Below are positions 40,831 to 50,304 of a DNA stretch of 64,000 bases, one piece after another. Position numbers and translations under genes: made by a program. The notes below the pieces were generated by a model. That model made no database searches and was not told the DNA's origin. It worked only from the letters and a program-made list of their open reading frames with translations. Origin of the DNA: Haliea sp. E1-2-M8 (lineage in GTDB: Bacteria; Pseudomonadota; Gammaproteobacteria; Pseudomonadales; Halieaceae); contig NZ_JAUTDR010000014.1 of NCBI RefSeq assembly GCF_030649675.1, positions 57,390 through 121,389 of the forward strand, given 5' to 3'. Within the stretch, counting starts at the first letter, position 1. Every line of letters starts with the position of its first letter.

Positions 40831-42804
40831 CTAGGGGATGGTTGTGGACAGGTTGCCCAGGGTGCCGGGCAGGGGGCAGTCCATGACCGCGGCGAGACTC
40901 GTCAGCAGTTCCCGCTCCACCGGGCTGAGTGTGCCGTCGGCGCTGGCGGCCCTGCTCATGGCTTTCAGCACCGGGGGCTTGAGCAGGGGGTAACAATCGG
41001 CCAGCTGATGCACGGCCCGGGCAAAGGCTTCCAGGCTGCAGTCTGCCACCGGCAGCAACTGCAGCGCGGGGTAGCCCAGCTCGTCCGCTGCCAGACGGAA
41101 GGTGGCCGCGGCTTCGCCGCTGCCGTGGTAGGCCAGCATCGACAGTACCACCCGCAGATGGTAGCGCACCTTGTCCAGGCTGCGATGGCGCGCCGTGGCG
41201 GGTTTCACCTGGATAAACTCCGGGTCGAGGTAATGGCGCAGCAGCTGGTACAGGCTCCATTCCAGCAGGTCGGTGCGGCGGTCGGCCCGGATCAGGCCCA
41301 GCAGGGTTCGCTTGAACTGCTGGTACTGGTCCGCCGACTGGCTCTTCAGGGCCGGCAGGCACAGTTCTATCAGCGGTAGCCGCAACCCCGGGTCGAGCTG
41401 TGCCACCCCCTCGCGCAACGTGTGGGCCAAATCCTCCAGGCCACTGACGCCGCTGTCCCGCAGCAGGGCGTACTGAACCTTGCGCACGCTGGCGTCGGGG
41501 CTGAACAGCAGGGCCATGACCAGCGCGGTGGCTCCGAGCGGTTCATGGCTGTAGCGGATGAAGGCCAGCGGCAGCTTGTGGCGGGCAGCCGTCGCCTCCT
41601 CCAGCTGGTCTGGCTCGGGGCCGAAGTCGGCATCGGCGTCAGCGTCGGCCGTGGCTTCCCGGGCCAACCCGGTGACGGCCAGGGCCGCGGTCACCAGCGC
41701 CGCGCGCCCGACTCCAACTTCGCCGGCACCCGGCCGGGCGGGGTGCTCCGGGTAATGCACCACCTGCCGCTCGAGGTACTGGCCGTCCCACTGCGGGTCC
41801 AGGCGCCGGATCCGCTGCGGCAGCGGCGGATGAGTGGCGAACAGTTGCCACAGCTGGTGACGGATCTGGCCGAAGAAGATGTGCGACATCTCGTCGGCCC
41901 GGGCGGCGTGCACCAGCGAGCCCGGGAGATAACCGCCGATCACCTTGAGGGCGTCGGCGATGCCGGTGTTGTCGCGGGTGTACTGCACCGCACAGGCATC
42001 TGCCAGGTATTCCTTCTGCCGGCTGATGGCGGACTTGATAAAGCCCGCCGCCAGCCCGCCCAGCCAGCCGGTAATCCACAGCCCCGCCCCCAGCAGGGGC
42101 AGTGCCGGGCCGCCGGAGCTGCGGTCGCGGTCGTTGCCGGTGCGATGATGGCTGCTGGAGCGCATCAGAATATAGCCCACATCGCCGATAAAGGTGATGC
42201 CCTTGAGCAGCGCCGCGAGGCGAATATTGAGGCGCATGTCGCCATTGAGAATGTGGCTGAACTCGTGGGCAATCACGCCCTGCAGCTCGTGCCGTTTGAG
42301 GTGCGCAATGGTGCCGCGGGTGACGCCGATCACCGCGTCGGCGGGGCTGATACCGGCGGCGAACGCGTTGATGCCGCGCTCGCCGTTCATGACATACACC
42401 GGCGGTACCGGCATGCCCGCGGCCAGGGCCATTTCATCGACGATATTGAGGCAGCGGCGCTCCGCCCGGTCCCGGGTTTGCGACAGTACCCGGACGCCGC
42501 CCATGGCTTCCGCCACCACCTTGCCACCGGAAGCCAGCTGTAGCCATTTGACCAGCGAGACCATGGCCACCGTGGCGCCGACCCCGAGGCCGATGCCGCC
42601 AAAACGCTGCCAGTTGAAGTAGGACAGAAACTCCCGCCAGCCCCCGCGCTGGCCGGCATAGAGGTTGTAGCTGTCGCCCCACCAGAGGAAGGCCGCGACC
42701 ATGGCATTGGTCAGCAGGATCAGGCCCGCCACGGCGAGCAGGAACAGAACGGTCAGCAGGCGCGTGTTGCGCCGCGCCAGGTCCTGCCGGGCAAAGAAGT
42801 CCAC
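40831..42804 (-). CDS. M48 family metallopeptidase, membrane-bound, with long C-terminal domain
   Basis: A 657-residue protein with two N-terminal membrane segments (about 18-40 and 70-88). The zinc peptidase domain carries HEFSH at 180-184 and a downstream glutamate in the KEYLADACAVQYTR segment, as in HtpX/M48. The C-terminal about 300 residues are helical and unlike HtpX. It is paired with lemA 35 bases upstream on the same strand, a widespread LemA-M48 module of unknown role in envelope quality control. Confidence 0.9.
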   Translation of the reverse strand: MDFFARQDLARRNTRLLTVLFLLAVAGLILLTNAMVAAFLWWGDSYNLYAGQRGGWREFLSYFNWQRFGGIGLGVGATVAMVSLVKWLQLASGGKVVAEAMGGVRVLSQTRDRAERRCLNIVDEMALAAGMPVPPVYVMNGERGINAFAAGISPADAVIGVTRGTIAHLKRHELQGVIAHEFSHILNGDMRLNIRLAALLKGITFIGDVGYILMRSSSHHRTGNDRDRSSGGPALPLLGAGLWITGWLGGLAAGFIKSAISRQKEYLADACAVQYTRDNTGIADALKVIGGYLPGSLVHAARADEMSHIFFGQIRHQLWQLFATHPPLPQRIRRLDPQWDGQYLERQVVHYPEHPARPGAGEVGVGRAALVTAALAVTGLAREATADADADADFGPEPDQLEEATAARHKLPLAFIRYSHEPLGATALVMALLFSPDASVRKVQYALLRDSGVSGLEDLAHTLREGVAQLDPGLRLPLIELCLPALKSQSADQYQQFKRTLLGLIRADRRTDLLEWSLYQLLRHYLDPEFIQVKPATARHRSLDKVRYHLRVVLSMLAYHGSGEAAATFRLAADELGYPALQLLPVADCSLEAFARAVHQLADCYPLLKPPVLKAMSRAASADGTLSPVERELLTSLAAVMDCPLPGTLGNLSTTIP

Positions 42805-42839
42805 TAACGGCCCTCAGGCGGTTGCTGCGCGGCCGCTGC

Positions 42840-43436
42840 TCAGAAGCTGACCTGTGGCGCCGCCTGAATTTGCACCGAGTCGTCGAATTCCAGCAATTCG
42901 GCGTCGTTGGGATGGCCGAAAGTGGCTGCAAACAGCACCGGCGGCATACTCTGGCGGTAGGTGTTAAAGGCCATCACGGCGTCGTTGTAGCCCTGGCGCG
43001 CGAAGGCGACCCGGTTCTCGGTATTGGTCAGCTCCTCGGACAGCTGCTGCATGTTCTCGCTGGCTTTCAGGTCCGGGTAGGCTTCCATGGTGACGCTGAG
43101 CTTGCCCAGCGCGCCCTGCAGGGCATTCTCCGCCCCGGCCAGCTTTGCCATGTCCGCGCCGCCGATGTTGCCGGCGCCCAGTGACTTGAGGATGGCGGCG
43201 GCCTCGTTGCGCGCCGTGGTCACCGCATCCAGGGTCTCGCGCTCGTGGCTCATGTAGCCCTTGGCGGTTTCCACCAGGTTGGGAATGAGGTCGTAGCGCC
43301 GCTTGAGTTGCACTTCGATCTGCGCAAACGCATTTTGATAACGGTTCTTGAGCGTGACCAGCTGGTTGTAGATGGCGATGACATAAATAACCAGCGCCAG
43401 CAGTATCAGCCAGAAAATGATGGTGGAGATTTCCAT
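42840..43436 (-). CDS. lemA: LemA family protein
   Basis: A 198-residue protein with one N-terminal membrane segment (about 4-23) and a long helical body. The family motif NRYQNAFAQIEVQLKRRYDL is followed by IPNLVETAKGYM; MEAYPDLKA and NTENRVAFARQGYNDAV are also visible. The start at 43436 gives MEISTIIFW. It is the first gene of the lemA-M48 pair. The function is unknown but the pairing is conserved. Confidence 0.93.
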   Translation of the reverse strand: MEISTIIFWLILLALVIYVIAIYNQLVTLKNRYQNAFAQIEVQLKRRYDLIPNLVETAKGYMSHERETLDAVTTARNEAAAILKSLGAGNIGGADMAKLAGAENALQGALGKLSVTMEAYPDLKASENMQQLSEELTNTENRVAFARQGYNDAVMAFNTYRQSMPPVLFAATFGHPNDAELLEFDDSVQIQAAPQVSF

Positions 43437-43515
43437 GCCTGCGCCCTCCAAGGCGGTGTCCAGTCTTTGGATTCTACCTGAAAACCGCGACGGGGCTATG
43501 GCAGCCCCTGCGGGG

Positions 43516-45642
43516 TCAGGCGGGGCTGACAGTCACCGGCACGCCGTTGACCGCGGCGTTGCCCGAGAGGACGTCCAGCGCCAACTCATCGGTGACGTCA
43601 TTGCAGCTGACGCCCGCGTGGCGCACTGCGGTCTGCATGCGGATCCCGGGACGGTCGTGACCGTAACCGTGGGGCAGGCTGACCACACCGGGCATCATGT
43701 CCTCGCTGGCCTCCACCGTCACCTTGACCGCACCGGCCCTGGAACTCAGCGTGACCTCGACCCCATCGGCGATGTCCCGGCTCTGCATGTCCCGCGGGTG
43801 CATGAGCAGGGTGCAGCGATCCTTGCCTTTGACCAGCCGCCGATAGTTGTGCATCCAGGAGTTGTTGGAGCGCACGTGGCGGCGCCCGATCAGCCGCAGC
43901 AGTCCGTCCCCGGGCTCGGCGAACTCGTCCCGCAGTCGCTGCAGGTCCGCGAGGGGCTGGGGCGTGGCGCAGTTGATGGTTTGGTCACGGGTTTGCAGGC
44001 GCTGGGGCAGCTGCGGTTGCAGCGGGCCCAGGTCAATGCCGGATGGGTGTTGCCGCAGTTCCGCCAGGCTCAGGGCGTGGGGGCTGCCCTGGCGCGCGCT
44101 GTAAGGCCCCATCTGCAGGCCCAGGTCGATGATCTCGTGCGGTGGCAGCGTCGGCTGGGGAGCCTGGCCCAGCAGCTCCGCCACCCGGTTGCCGAGCTCG
44201 GCGAAAATTTCCCAGTCGTGCAGGGCGCCCTCGGGTTTGGGGAATACGGCCTCGCTGTGGCGGGCGGTGTTGCGAATGGCGTTGATATGAAAGCCCAGGT
44301 CGTAGTGATCGTGCTCCAGCGGCGATGTTGGCGGCAGGATGATATCCGCCTGGCGGGTGGTCTCATTCAGGTAGGGATCCAGGCAGGCCATGAACTCCAG
44401 CTGCTCCAGGGCCGCATCCAGCTGGCGACCGTTGGGGGTGGACAGCACCGGATTGCCGGCGCCGACGAACAGGGCCCGGATCTGGCCCTCCCCGGGGGTG
44501 GTAATTTCCTCCGCCATGGCCGCGGCGGGCAGTTCCCGGTCGAACTCGGGCAGCCCGCGCACCCGGCTGTGGTGGCGGCCAAAGCCGCCGGGGCTGATGC
44601 CGCTGACCTGATCCACCGCCGGCAGGGTGAACAGGGAGCCGCCGGGCTGGTCGAGGTTGCCGGTGGCGATATTGAGCAGCTGTAGCGCCCACTGGCACAG
44701 GGTGCCGTAGGCCTGGGTGGATACCCCCATGCGGCCGTAGCAGATGCCGGCGCCGGCAGCGGCCAGTTCGCGGGCCAGGCGGCGGGTGGTTTCTGCATCA
44801 ATGCCGGTATGGGGCGCCGCAAATTCGGGGGTAAAGTCGGCGATCGCCACCGCGACCGTATCCAGCCCGCTGACAAAGCCGCTGAGCGCGCCCGGGTCGA
44901 CGAGATCCTCGGCAAACAGGGTCTGCAGCAGCGCCAGCAGGAACAGGGCGTCGCTGCCCGGGGTGATAAACAGGTGCTCGCTGGCAAGCTGCGCGGTTTC
45001 CGTGCGCCGCGGGTCCACCACCACCAGCTTGCCGCCGCGGCGCTTGAGATCCTTGATCCGCCGGCGCACGTCGGGCACGGTCCAGATGCTGCCGTTGGAG
45101 GCGATCGGGTTGGCGCCCAGCATCAGGAAGTAGTCGCAGCGGTCGATGTCCGGGATCGGGAACAGGGACTTGTGTCCGAACAGCCACATGGCTACCAGGT
45201 GGTGCGGCAGCTGGTCCACCGAGGTGGCGGAAAAACGGTTGTCGGTACGGAAGTGGCGGAACAGGTTTTTCTGGTGGGTCATCATGCCGTAGTTGTGCAC
45301 GGTCGGGTTGCCCATGTAGATGCCGATGGCGTTGACGCCGTCGCGCTGGGCAATTGCCACCAGCTGCCGCGCCGTGGTGTCCAGAGCCTCGTCCCAGCCG
45401 ATGTCCCGCCACTGGTCCGCAGCGCCGTTTACGCCCCGGATCCGGCGTACGGGGCCGCGCAGACGATCCGGATCCTCGTGGATATCCTGCAGGGCGACCG
45501 CTTTGGGGCAGATGTGGCCGCGACTCAGCGGATCGTCCGGGTCGCCCTTGATCGACAGGATCTGCTCACCGTCGGTTTCGATCAGCAGGCCGCAGATGGC
45601 TTCGCAGAGGTGGCAAGCGCGATGGTGAATGGCTCTGGTCAT
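43516..45642 (-). CDS. Molybdopterin oxidoreductase with N-terminal 4Fe-4S cluster
   Basis: A 708-residue member of the formate dehydrogenase / nitrate reductase / DMSO reductase family. The 4Fe-4S ligands are C10, C13, C17 and C45. The Mo-bisMGD domains follow (GANPIASNGSIW, VDPRRTETA, GNLDQPGGS), with a C-terminal dinucleotide-binding domain (MHPRDMQSRDIADG). No twin-arginine signal is present, so it is cytoplasmic. No electron-transfer subunit is adjacent. It resembles the single-subunit FdhF-like oxidoreductases of unknown substrate. The upstream side holds the first REP-like palindrome. Confidence 0.88.
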   Translation of the reverse strand: MTRAIHHRACHLCEAICGLLIETDGEQILSIKGDPDDPLSRGHICPKAVALQDIHEDPDRLRGPVRRIRGVNGAADQWRDIGWDEALDTTARQLVAIAQRDGVNAIGIYMGNPTVHNYGMMTHQKNLFRHFRTDNRFSATSVDQLPHHLVAMWLFGHKSLFPIPDIDRCDYFLMLGANPIASNGSIWTVPDVRRRIKDLKRRGGKLVVVDPRRTETAQLASEHLFITPGSDALFLLALLQTLFAEDLVDPGALSGFVSGLDTVAVAIADFTPEFAAPHTGIDAETTRRLARELAAAGAGICYGRMGVSTQAYGTLCQWALQLLNIATGNLDQPGGSLFTLPAVDQVSGISPGGFGRHHSRVRGLPEFDRELPAAAMAEEITTPGEGQIRALFVGAGNPVLSTPNGRQLDAALEQLEFMACLDPYLNETTRQADIILPPTSPLEHDHYDLGFHINAIRNTARHSEAVFPKPEGALHDWEIFAELGNRVAELLGQAPQPTLPPHEIIDLGLQMGPYSARQGSPHALSLAELRQHPSGIDLGPLQPQLPQRLQTRDQTINCATPQPLADLQRLRDEFAEPGDGLLRLIGRRHVRSNNSWMHNYRRLVKGKDRCTLLMHPRDMQSRDIADGVEVTLSSRAGAVKVTVEASEDMMPGVVSLPHGYGHDRPGIRMQTAVRHAGVSCNDVTDELALDVLSGNAAVNGVPVTVSPA

Positions 45643-45726
45643 GGCGGCAACGTTATGGTTAGGGTTGTAGCCGCAGTGTAGCGGGTTTGGGCGGGGCGGT
45701 TAAGCAGCTGCCGCTCGCGGGAGAAG

Positions 45727-45815
45727 GGGTCAGGAAAAGGGGTCAGGTCCATTTATGCCTGCATAAATGGACCTGACCCCTTTTCCCGGGCATAAATGGA
45801 CCTGACCCCCTTTTC
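45727..45815. repeat. REP-like palindrome cluster (left copy)
   Basis: A perfect inverted repeat has 24-base arms at 45735-45758 and 45761-45784, with core GGGGTCAGGTCCATTTATGC, around loop CT. A half copy (GCATAAATGGACCTGACCCC) follows at 45790-45809 and a short GGGGTCAGG precedes it. It lies in the divergent gap between the molybdopterin gene and the ATP-grasp gene. Confidence 0.92.
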
Positions 45816-45872
45816 CGACCCCTTTTCCCGGTGTAACCTCAAACGAGATGCTCTACTGTAGTCAGGGAAACG

Positions 45873-47321
45873 ATGAACGAGAGTTGGAAGTCGTATCAAA
45901 CGGGCAACTTTTTCGACGAGCTGATTACTCCCAAGGGACAGCCCCGGGCCGCGGCCCGCGGCGCCATCAGGCTGTTGCAGCAGCTACCCACCGAGGAAAT
46001 GGCCGCGCGCCGTGCCGCCGCTGAACTCGCGATCCGCGAAATGGGTATCTCCTTCACCGTCTATACCGAGGGCGGCAACATAGACCGGGCCTGGCCCTTC
46101 GATATCATTCCCCGGGTCATTTCCGCGCGCCAATGGCAGGCGGTCAGCGACGGTCTGCGCCAGCGCAGCCGCGCCCTCAACCGTTTCATCGACGACGTCT
46201 ACAACAAACAATCGATACTCGCCGATGGCGTGGTGCCGGCGGAAGTCGTGCTCGAGTCCAGCAATTACAAGGCGCCCTGCGCCGGCATGTCGCCGCGCTT
46301 CGGGGTCTGGGCCCACGTTTGTGGTTCGGACCTGGTGCGCGATGGCGACGGCAAGTTCTATGTCCTGGAGGACAACCTGCGGGTTCCCTCCGGAGTGTCC
46401 TACATGCTGGAAAACCGCGAGATCACCAAGCGGGTGCTGCCGGAGCTGTTCGAGAACTACAGCATCCTGCCGGTGGACGACTACCCGTCCAAGCTGTACC
46501 AGACCCTGGCCTCCCTGTCGCCGCGGGAGCGCCGTCGTCCCTGTATCGCGGTGCTGACCCCGGGTATCTACAACTCCGCTTACTTCGAACACGCCTACCT
46601 CGCCCAGGGTATGGGGGCGGAGCTGGTGCAGGGCAGCGACTTGCTGGTGCCGGACGACGACTGTGTCTACATGCGCACGGTCGACGGGCCGGTGCGAGTG
46701 GACGTGATCTACCGGCGCATCGATGAGGAGTTCATGGATCCGGAGGCGTTCCTGCCGGATTCCATGCTCGGGGCGCCCGGCCTCATGCGGGCCTGGAAGG
46801 CAGGCAAGGTCGCCATCGCCAATGCGCCCGGCAGCGGGGTGGCGGACGACAAGGTCATCTATGCCTACGTGCCGGACATGATCCGCTACTACCTGAAGGA
46901 GAAGCCGCTGCTGGCCAGCGTCCCGACCTACCTGTGCATGCGGGAGAAGGACCGGGAGTATGTGCTGAAGAACCTGGACAAGCTGGTGGTGAAGCCCGCC
47001 AATGAATCCGGTGGCTACGGCATCATGGTCGGGCCCCACAGCACCGCGGCGGTGCGGCGCAAGTTTGCCCGCCTGATCGAGGAGAACCCGCGCAACTATG
47101 TAGCCCAGCCGACTCTGGCCCTGTCTACCGCGCCCACTTACATAGACGACGCCGTCGAGCCGCGGCACCTGGATCTCCGGCCCTTTATCCTGCAGGGCAA
47201 GGATAGTTGGGTGACCCCGGGGGGCCTGACCCGGGTGGCGCTGGTCAAGGGCTCGCTGGTGGTGAATTCCTCCCAGGGCGGTGGCAGCAAGGATACCTGG
47301 ATCGTGGAGGGCAAGGTATGA
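45873..47321 (+). CDS. Circularly permuted type 2 ATP-grasp protein (DUF404/DUF407)
   Basis: A 482-residue ATP-grasp family enzyme that probably forms an amide or peptide bond using ATP. Family hallmarks visible include FPFDIIPRVISARQW-like text near residue 72 (WPFDIIPRVI), KAPCAGMSPRFGVWAHVCGSD, LEDNLRVPSGVSYMLENR and VVKPANESGGYGIMVGP. ATG 45873 begins MNESWKSYQTGNFFDE, the usual N-terminus. It overlaps the alpha-E gene by ATGA. In other genomes this pair sits with Anbu peptidases and transglutaminase-like proteins. The product of the reaction is not known. Confidence 0.92.
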   Translation: MNESWKSYQTGNFFDELITPKGQPRAAARGAIRLLQQLPTEEMAARRAAAELAIREMGISFTVYTEGGNIDRAWPFDIIPRVISARQWQAVSDGLRQRSRALNRFIDDVYNKQSILADGVVPAEVVLESSNYKAPCAGMSPRFGVWAHVCGSDLVRDGDGKFYVLEDNLRVPSGVSYMLENREITKRVLPELFENYSILPVDDYPSKLYQTLASLSPRERRRPCIAVLTPGIYNSAYFEHAYLAQGMGAELVQGSDLLVPDDDCVYMRTVDGPVRVDVIYRRIDEEFMDPEAFLPDSMLGAPGLMRAWKAGKVAIANAPGSGVADDKVIYAYVPDMIRYYLKEKPLLASVPTYLCMREKDREYVLKNLDKLVVKPANESGGYGIMVGPHSTAAVRRKFARLIEENPRNYVAQPTLALSTAPTYIDDAVEPRHLDLRPFILQGKDSWVTPGGLTRVALVKGSLVVNSSQGGGSKDTWIVEGKV

Positions 47322-48256
47322 CCATGCTGTCCAGCGTTGCCGAGCGGCTGTACTGGATGGCGCGCTATCTGGAGCGGGCGGAAGATACCGCGCGCCTGGT
47401 GGCGGCCTACAACCACCTGATCATGGACATCCCCCGGGGTTCGGAGCTGGGCTGGGATGTGCTGATTCGGATTCTCGATGCCGAAGCCGCCTTCTACGAA
47501 AATCACCGTGTGGGCAATGAGCAGAACGTGCTGCGTTACCTGTTGGCGGAGAAGGACAATGTTTCCAGCATTCCGTTTTCGGTGCGCTGGGCCCGGGAAA
47601 ACGTGCGCACTACCCGCGATGTGCTGCCCGAGGAAATCTGGGAGCAGATCAACGAACTCTACCTGTACACCAGCGACATGGCGGAGAAGTCCGTGGGCCG
47701 GCGCAATCGCCAGGCCTTCCTGGAGCAAATCGTCAACCGCTGCCAGCTGATCAACGGCATGCTGGCTTCCACTCTGCCGCGTGATCACGTCTACCGTTTC
47801 CTCAAGCTGGGTCACCTGTTGGAGCGATCGGACATGACCACCCGCCTGATGGATGTCGGTGCGGGTGAGATCCTCGCCCGGGACGGCACCCACGGCGCCA
47901 TTGATCCGTTGATCTGGGCCTCCCTGCTGCAGGCCCTGTCGGCCTTCGGCGCCTACCGGCGGATGATCGGGCCGCTGGTGGAGGCGGAGGGGGTAGTGGA
48001 ATTCGTGTTCCGGGAAGCGTCGCTGCCACGCTCAGTGGCTTTCTGTCTCGCCGGTGTCCGCGAGGAGCTCAAGCCGCTGAGCAACCACCAGGCAGCCCTG
48101 CGCGTGCTGGACCGCGGCCGGCGCAAGCTGTCGCGACTGGACGCCACGAACATGTCGCGGGACGAACTGCACCGCTATATCGATGAATTCCAGTCACTCC
48201 TGAGCGAGTTGCACCAGGCCATCACATCGACCTGGTTCCACCCGGATACCCCATGA
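47318..48256 (+). CDS. Alpha-E domain protein
   Basis: A 312-residue all-helical protein of the alpha-E family, typified by MLSSVAERLYWMARYLERAEDTARL near the N-terminus (residues 3-27) and conserved arginines and glutamates along the length. No catalytic motif is recognisable. It overlaps the ATP-grasp gene (ATGA) upstream and the metallopeptidase gene (ATGA) downstream. Association with ATP-grasp partners across bacteria suggests one complex in peptide or amide synthesis; this is a published genomic-context prediction rather than proven biochemistry. Confidence 0.9.
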   Translation: MTMLSSVAERLYWMARYLERAEDTARLVAAYNHLIMDIPRGSELGWDVLIRILDAEAAFYENHRVGNEQNVLRYLLAEKDNVSSIPFSVRWARENVRTTRDVLPEEIWEQINELYLYTSDMAEKSVGRRNRQAFLEQIVNRCQLINGMLASTLPRDHVYRFLKLGHLLERSDMTTRLMDVGAGEILARDGTHGAIDPLIWASLLQALSAFGAYRRMIGPLVEAEGVVEFVFREASLPRSVAFCLAGVREELKPLSNHQAALRVLDRGRRKLSRLDATNMSRDELHRYIDEFQSLLSELHQAITSTWFHPDTP

Positions 48257-49278
48257 AACGCCTCCAGTGTGCCTGCGGCAGCCAGGTCTTTTTCGAAAGC
48301 CGGGAGTGCGTGAACTGCGGCGCCCGGCTCGGCATCGACCCCACAACCCTGAGCATACAGAGCCTGCAGCCTCAGGGCGACGGGCTGTTCCTCGGTGCCA
48401 GCGGTGTCCAGTACCGCTTCTGCGAAAACGCTACCCAATGGGACGTCTGCAATTGGTTGTGTCCGGCTGACGACCCACACCCCCTCTGCTTCGGTTGCCA
48501 GTTCAACCGTACCATCCCCAACCTGTCCCTGCCCGGCAACATCCAGCGTTGGTGGATCCTGGAGCAGGGCAAGAAGCGTTTGTTCTATACCCTGCTCAGC
48601 CTCAGCCTGCCACTGGTAGACGGCTGGCGCGACCCCCGCAACGGTCTGTTGCTGGACTTTATCGAGGACGGCCGCAGCCACGAGGACTTTGCCGAGACAT
48701 TCGCCAGCACCGGCTTCCTGGGGGGCGTGATTACCATCAATACCCTGGAGGCAGACGAGGTGGCCCGGGTTGCGGCGCGGGAGCAGATGAACGAAAGCTA
48801 CCGCACGGTGCTGGGCCACCTGCGCCACGAGTCCGGCCACTACTATTGGTCGCGGCTGTGGCGCGACAACGACCTGCGGGCGGATTTCTCGACCCTGTTC
48901 GGCGACGAGACCATGGATTACGCCGGCGCCCTGGCCCGGCACTACCGCGAGGGACCTTCACCGGAGTGGCGCAACTACTACATCAGCGCCTATGCCAGCG
49001 CCCACCCGGCGGAGGACTGGGCCGAAACCTGGGGACACTACCTGCACATCGAGGACGCCCTGGAGACCGCGGCGGCCTACGGGGTGACCACCCTGGACAT
49101 CGACAGTCTGGACATCAATGACCGCATCGCGCTCTGGCGCGACCTCAGTATCACCCTGAACGAGCTCAATCGCAGCGTCGGCCGCGGCGACGCCTACCCC
49201 TTCGTGATCAACAGTTTCGTGGAGTCCAAGCTCTGCTTCGTGGAGCGGGCGATTCGGCGGTTGCAGACCATGCGCTAA
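48253..49278 (+). CDS. Zinc-ribbon putative metallopeptidase (HExxH)
   Basis: A 341-residue protein. The N-terminal zinc ribbon uses C6, C8, C19 and C22, and a second cysteine cluster lies at 57-82. The peptidase motif HESGH is at 192-196 and a downstream EDWAETWGHYLH supplies possible third ligands. It is the last gene of the ATP-grasp/alpha-E operon (ATGA overlap). It takes the place where a transglutaminase-like gene is commonly found in related clusters. It would be cytoplasmic since no signal is present. Substrate is unknown; a processing peptidase for the ATP-grasp product is inferred. Confidence 0.82.
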   Translation: MKRLQCACGSQVFFESRECVNCGARLGIDPTTLSIQSLQPQGDGLFLGASGVQYRFCENATQWDVCNWLCPADDPHPLCFGCQFNRTIPNLSLPGNIQRWWILEQGKKRLFYTLLSLSLPLVDGWRDPRNGLLLDFIEDGRSHEDFAETFASTGFLGGVITINTLEADEVARVAAREQMNESYRTVLGHLRHESGHYYWSRLWRDNDLRADFSTLFGDETMDYAGALARHYREGPSPEWRNYYISAYASAHPAEDWAETWGHYLHIEDALETAAAYGVTTLDIDSLDINDRIALWRDLSITLNELNRSVGRGDAYPFVINSFVESKLCFVERAIRRLQTMR

Positions 49279-49291
49279 ACGGCGCGGAGTG

Positions 49292-49410
49292 AAAAAAAGG
49301 GGTCAGGTCCCGAAAAAGGCGAAAAAGGGGTCAGGTCCATTTATGCAGGCATAAATGGACCTGACCCCTTTTTCGTAAATGGACCTGACCCCTTTTCCGG
49401 GACCCCTTTT
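49292..49410. repeat. REP-like palindrome cluster (right copy, inverted)
   Basis: A perfect inverted repeat has 26-base arms at 49321-49346 and 49349-49374, around loop AG. The inner 24 bases of each arm equal those of the copy at 45735-45784, and the loop is the reverse complement, so the element is inverted. Partial copies stand on both sides (about 49297-49310 and 49375-49398). It lies between convergent stops and touches the PRPP-synthetase stop. Confidence 0.92.
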
Positions 49411-50304
49411 TCACAGCAGCGGTAGCAGGGCTGCAGCCAGCAGAGGCGCCATGGGCACCGCGTTGCTGGGATGGGCGATGCAGTCAGTGCTCCAGACTTC
49501 GCCGACGCCCGCCGCCGCCATCACCTGCAGCGCGTCGCCGGCAAACAGGGCGTGGGTGACGGCGACGTCCACGGAGCGCGCGCCCGCCGCCAGCAGCAGG
49601 CGGGCGGCCGCGGCCAGGGTGCGGCCGGAGCTGGCGACATCATCCAGCAGTACGATCGCACGGTCGCTGACGTCAATCGCCGGCAGCGCGATCTCCACCC
49701 GGGTGTCCCCGTGACGTACCTTGCTGCACACGGCGTAGTCCAGGCCTTGTGCCCGCGCTGCGCTTTCGACCCACTGCGCGGACTCCGCATCCGGGCCAAC
49801 CAGCAGCGGCTGCTGCCGGCGCTGCACCACCAGTTCCGCCAGGCTGGGTGCGGCGGAAAGGGCGATGGCGTCGGCCAGCGGCACTGCCTGCTGCAGGCGG
49901 CTGATGCGATGGAGATGGGGGTCCACGGTGATCAGGCCGTCAAACAGCTCCGCCAGGAAACCGCCGATGATCTTCTGGCTGACAATTTCCCCCGGCTGGA
50001 AGGCGATGTCCTGACGCATGTAGCCCAGGTAGGGCGTTACCAGCAGCAGGCGCCGCACGCCCAGTTGTCGCGCATGTCGGGCCACCAGCAGCAGTTCGAC
50101 AAGTTTTTCGTTGGGCCGGTCCAGGCCGCGGTAGATCACCATGGTGTCCGGTGGATCGCCAGCGCCCGTACCTGGCAGCGTCAGCTTGAGTTCATCATCC
50201 GGGAAGCGGTGACAGGCGATTGCCGCCATGGGCAGGGCGCAGGCCCGGGCCAGCCGAGCTGCCGCGGCCTGCTCGTCGGCAAAGTACAGCAGCAGGGCGG
50301 ACAT
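49411..50304 (-). CDS. Ribose-phosphate pyrophosphokinase family protein
   Basis: A 297-residue PRPP-synthetase-like protein. RQDIAFQPGEIVSQK corresponds to the flexible catalytic region, LITVDPHLHR to the metal site, and VLLDDVASSGRTL to the ribose-5-phosphate loop. It is shorter than housekeeping Prs (about 315) and divergent, so it is a paralogue. The ATG overlaps the stop of the phosphorylase gene by one base (TGATG). In archaea and some bacteria such genes pair with AMP phosphorylase in ribose-phosphate turnover. The reaction direction cannot be told from sequence. Confidence 0.85.
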   Translation of the reverse strand: MSALLLYFADEQAAAARLARACALPMAAIACHRFPDDELKLTLPGTGAGDPPDTMVIYRGLDRPNEKLVELLLVARHARQLGVRRLLLVTPYLGYMRQDIAFQPGEIVSQKIIGGFLAELFDGLITVDPHLHRISRLQQAVPLADAIALSAAPSLAELVVQRRQQPLLVGPDAESAQWVESAARAQGLDYAVCSKVRHGDTRVEIALPAIDVSDRAIVLLDDVASSGRTLAAAARLLLAAGARSVDVAVTHALFAGDALQVMAAAGVGEVWSTDCIAHPSNAVPMAPLLAAALLPLL

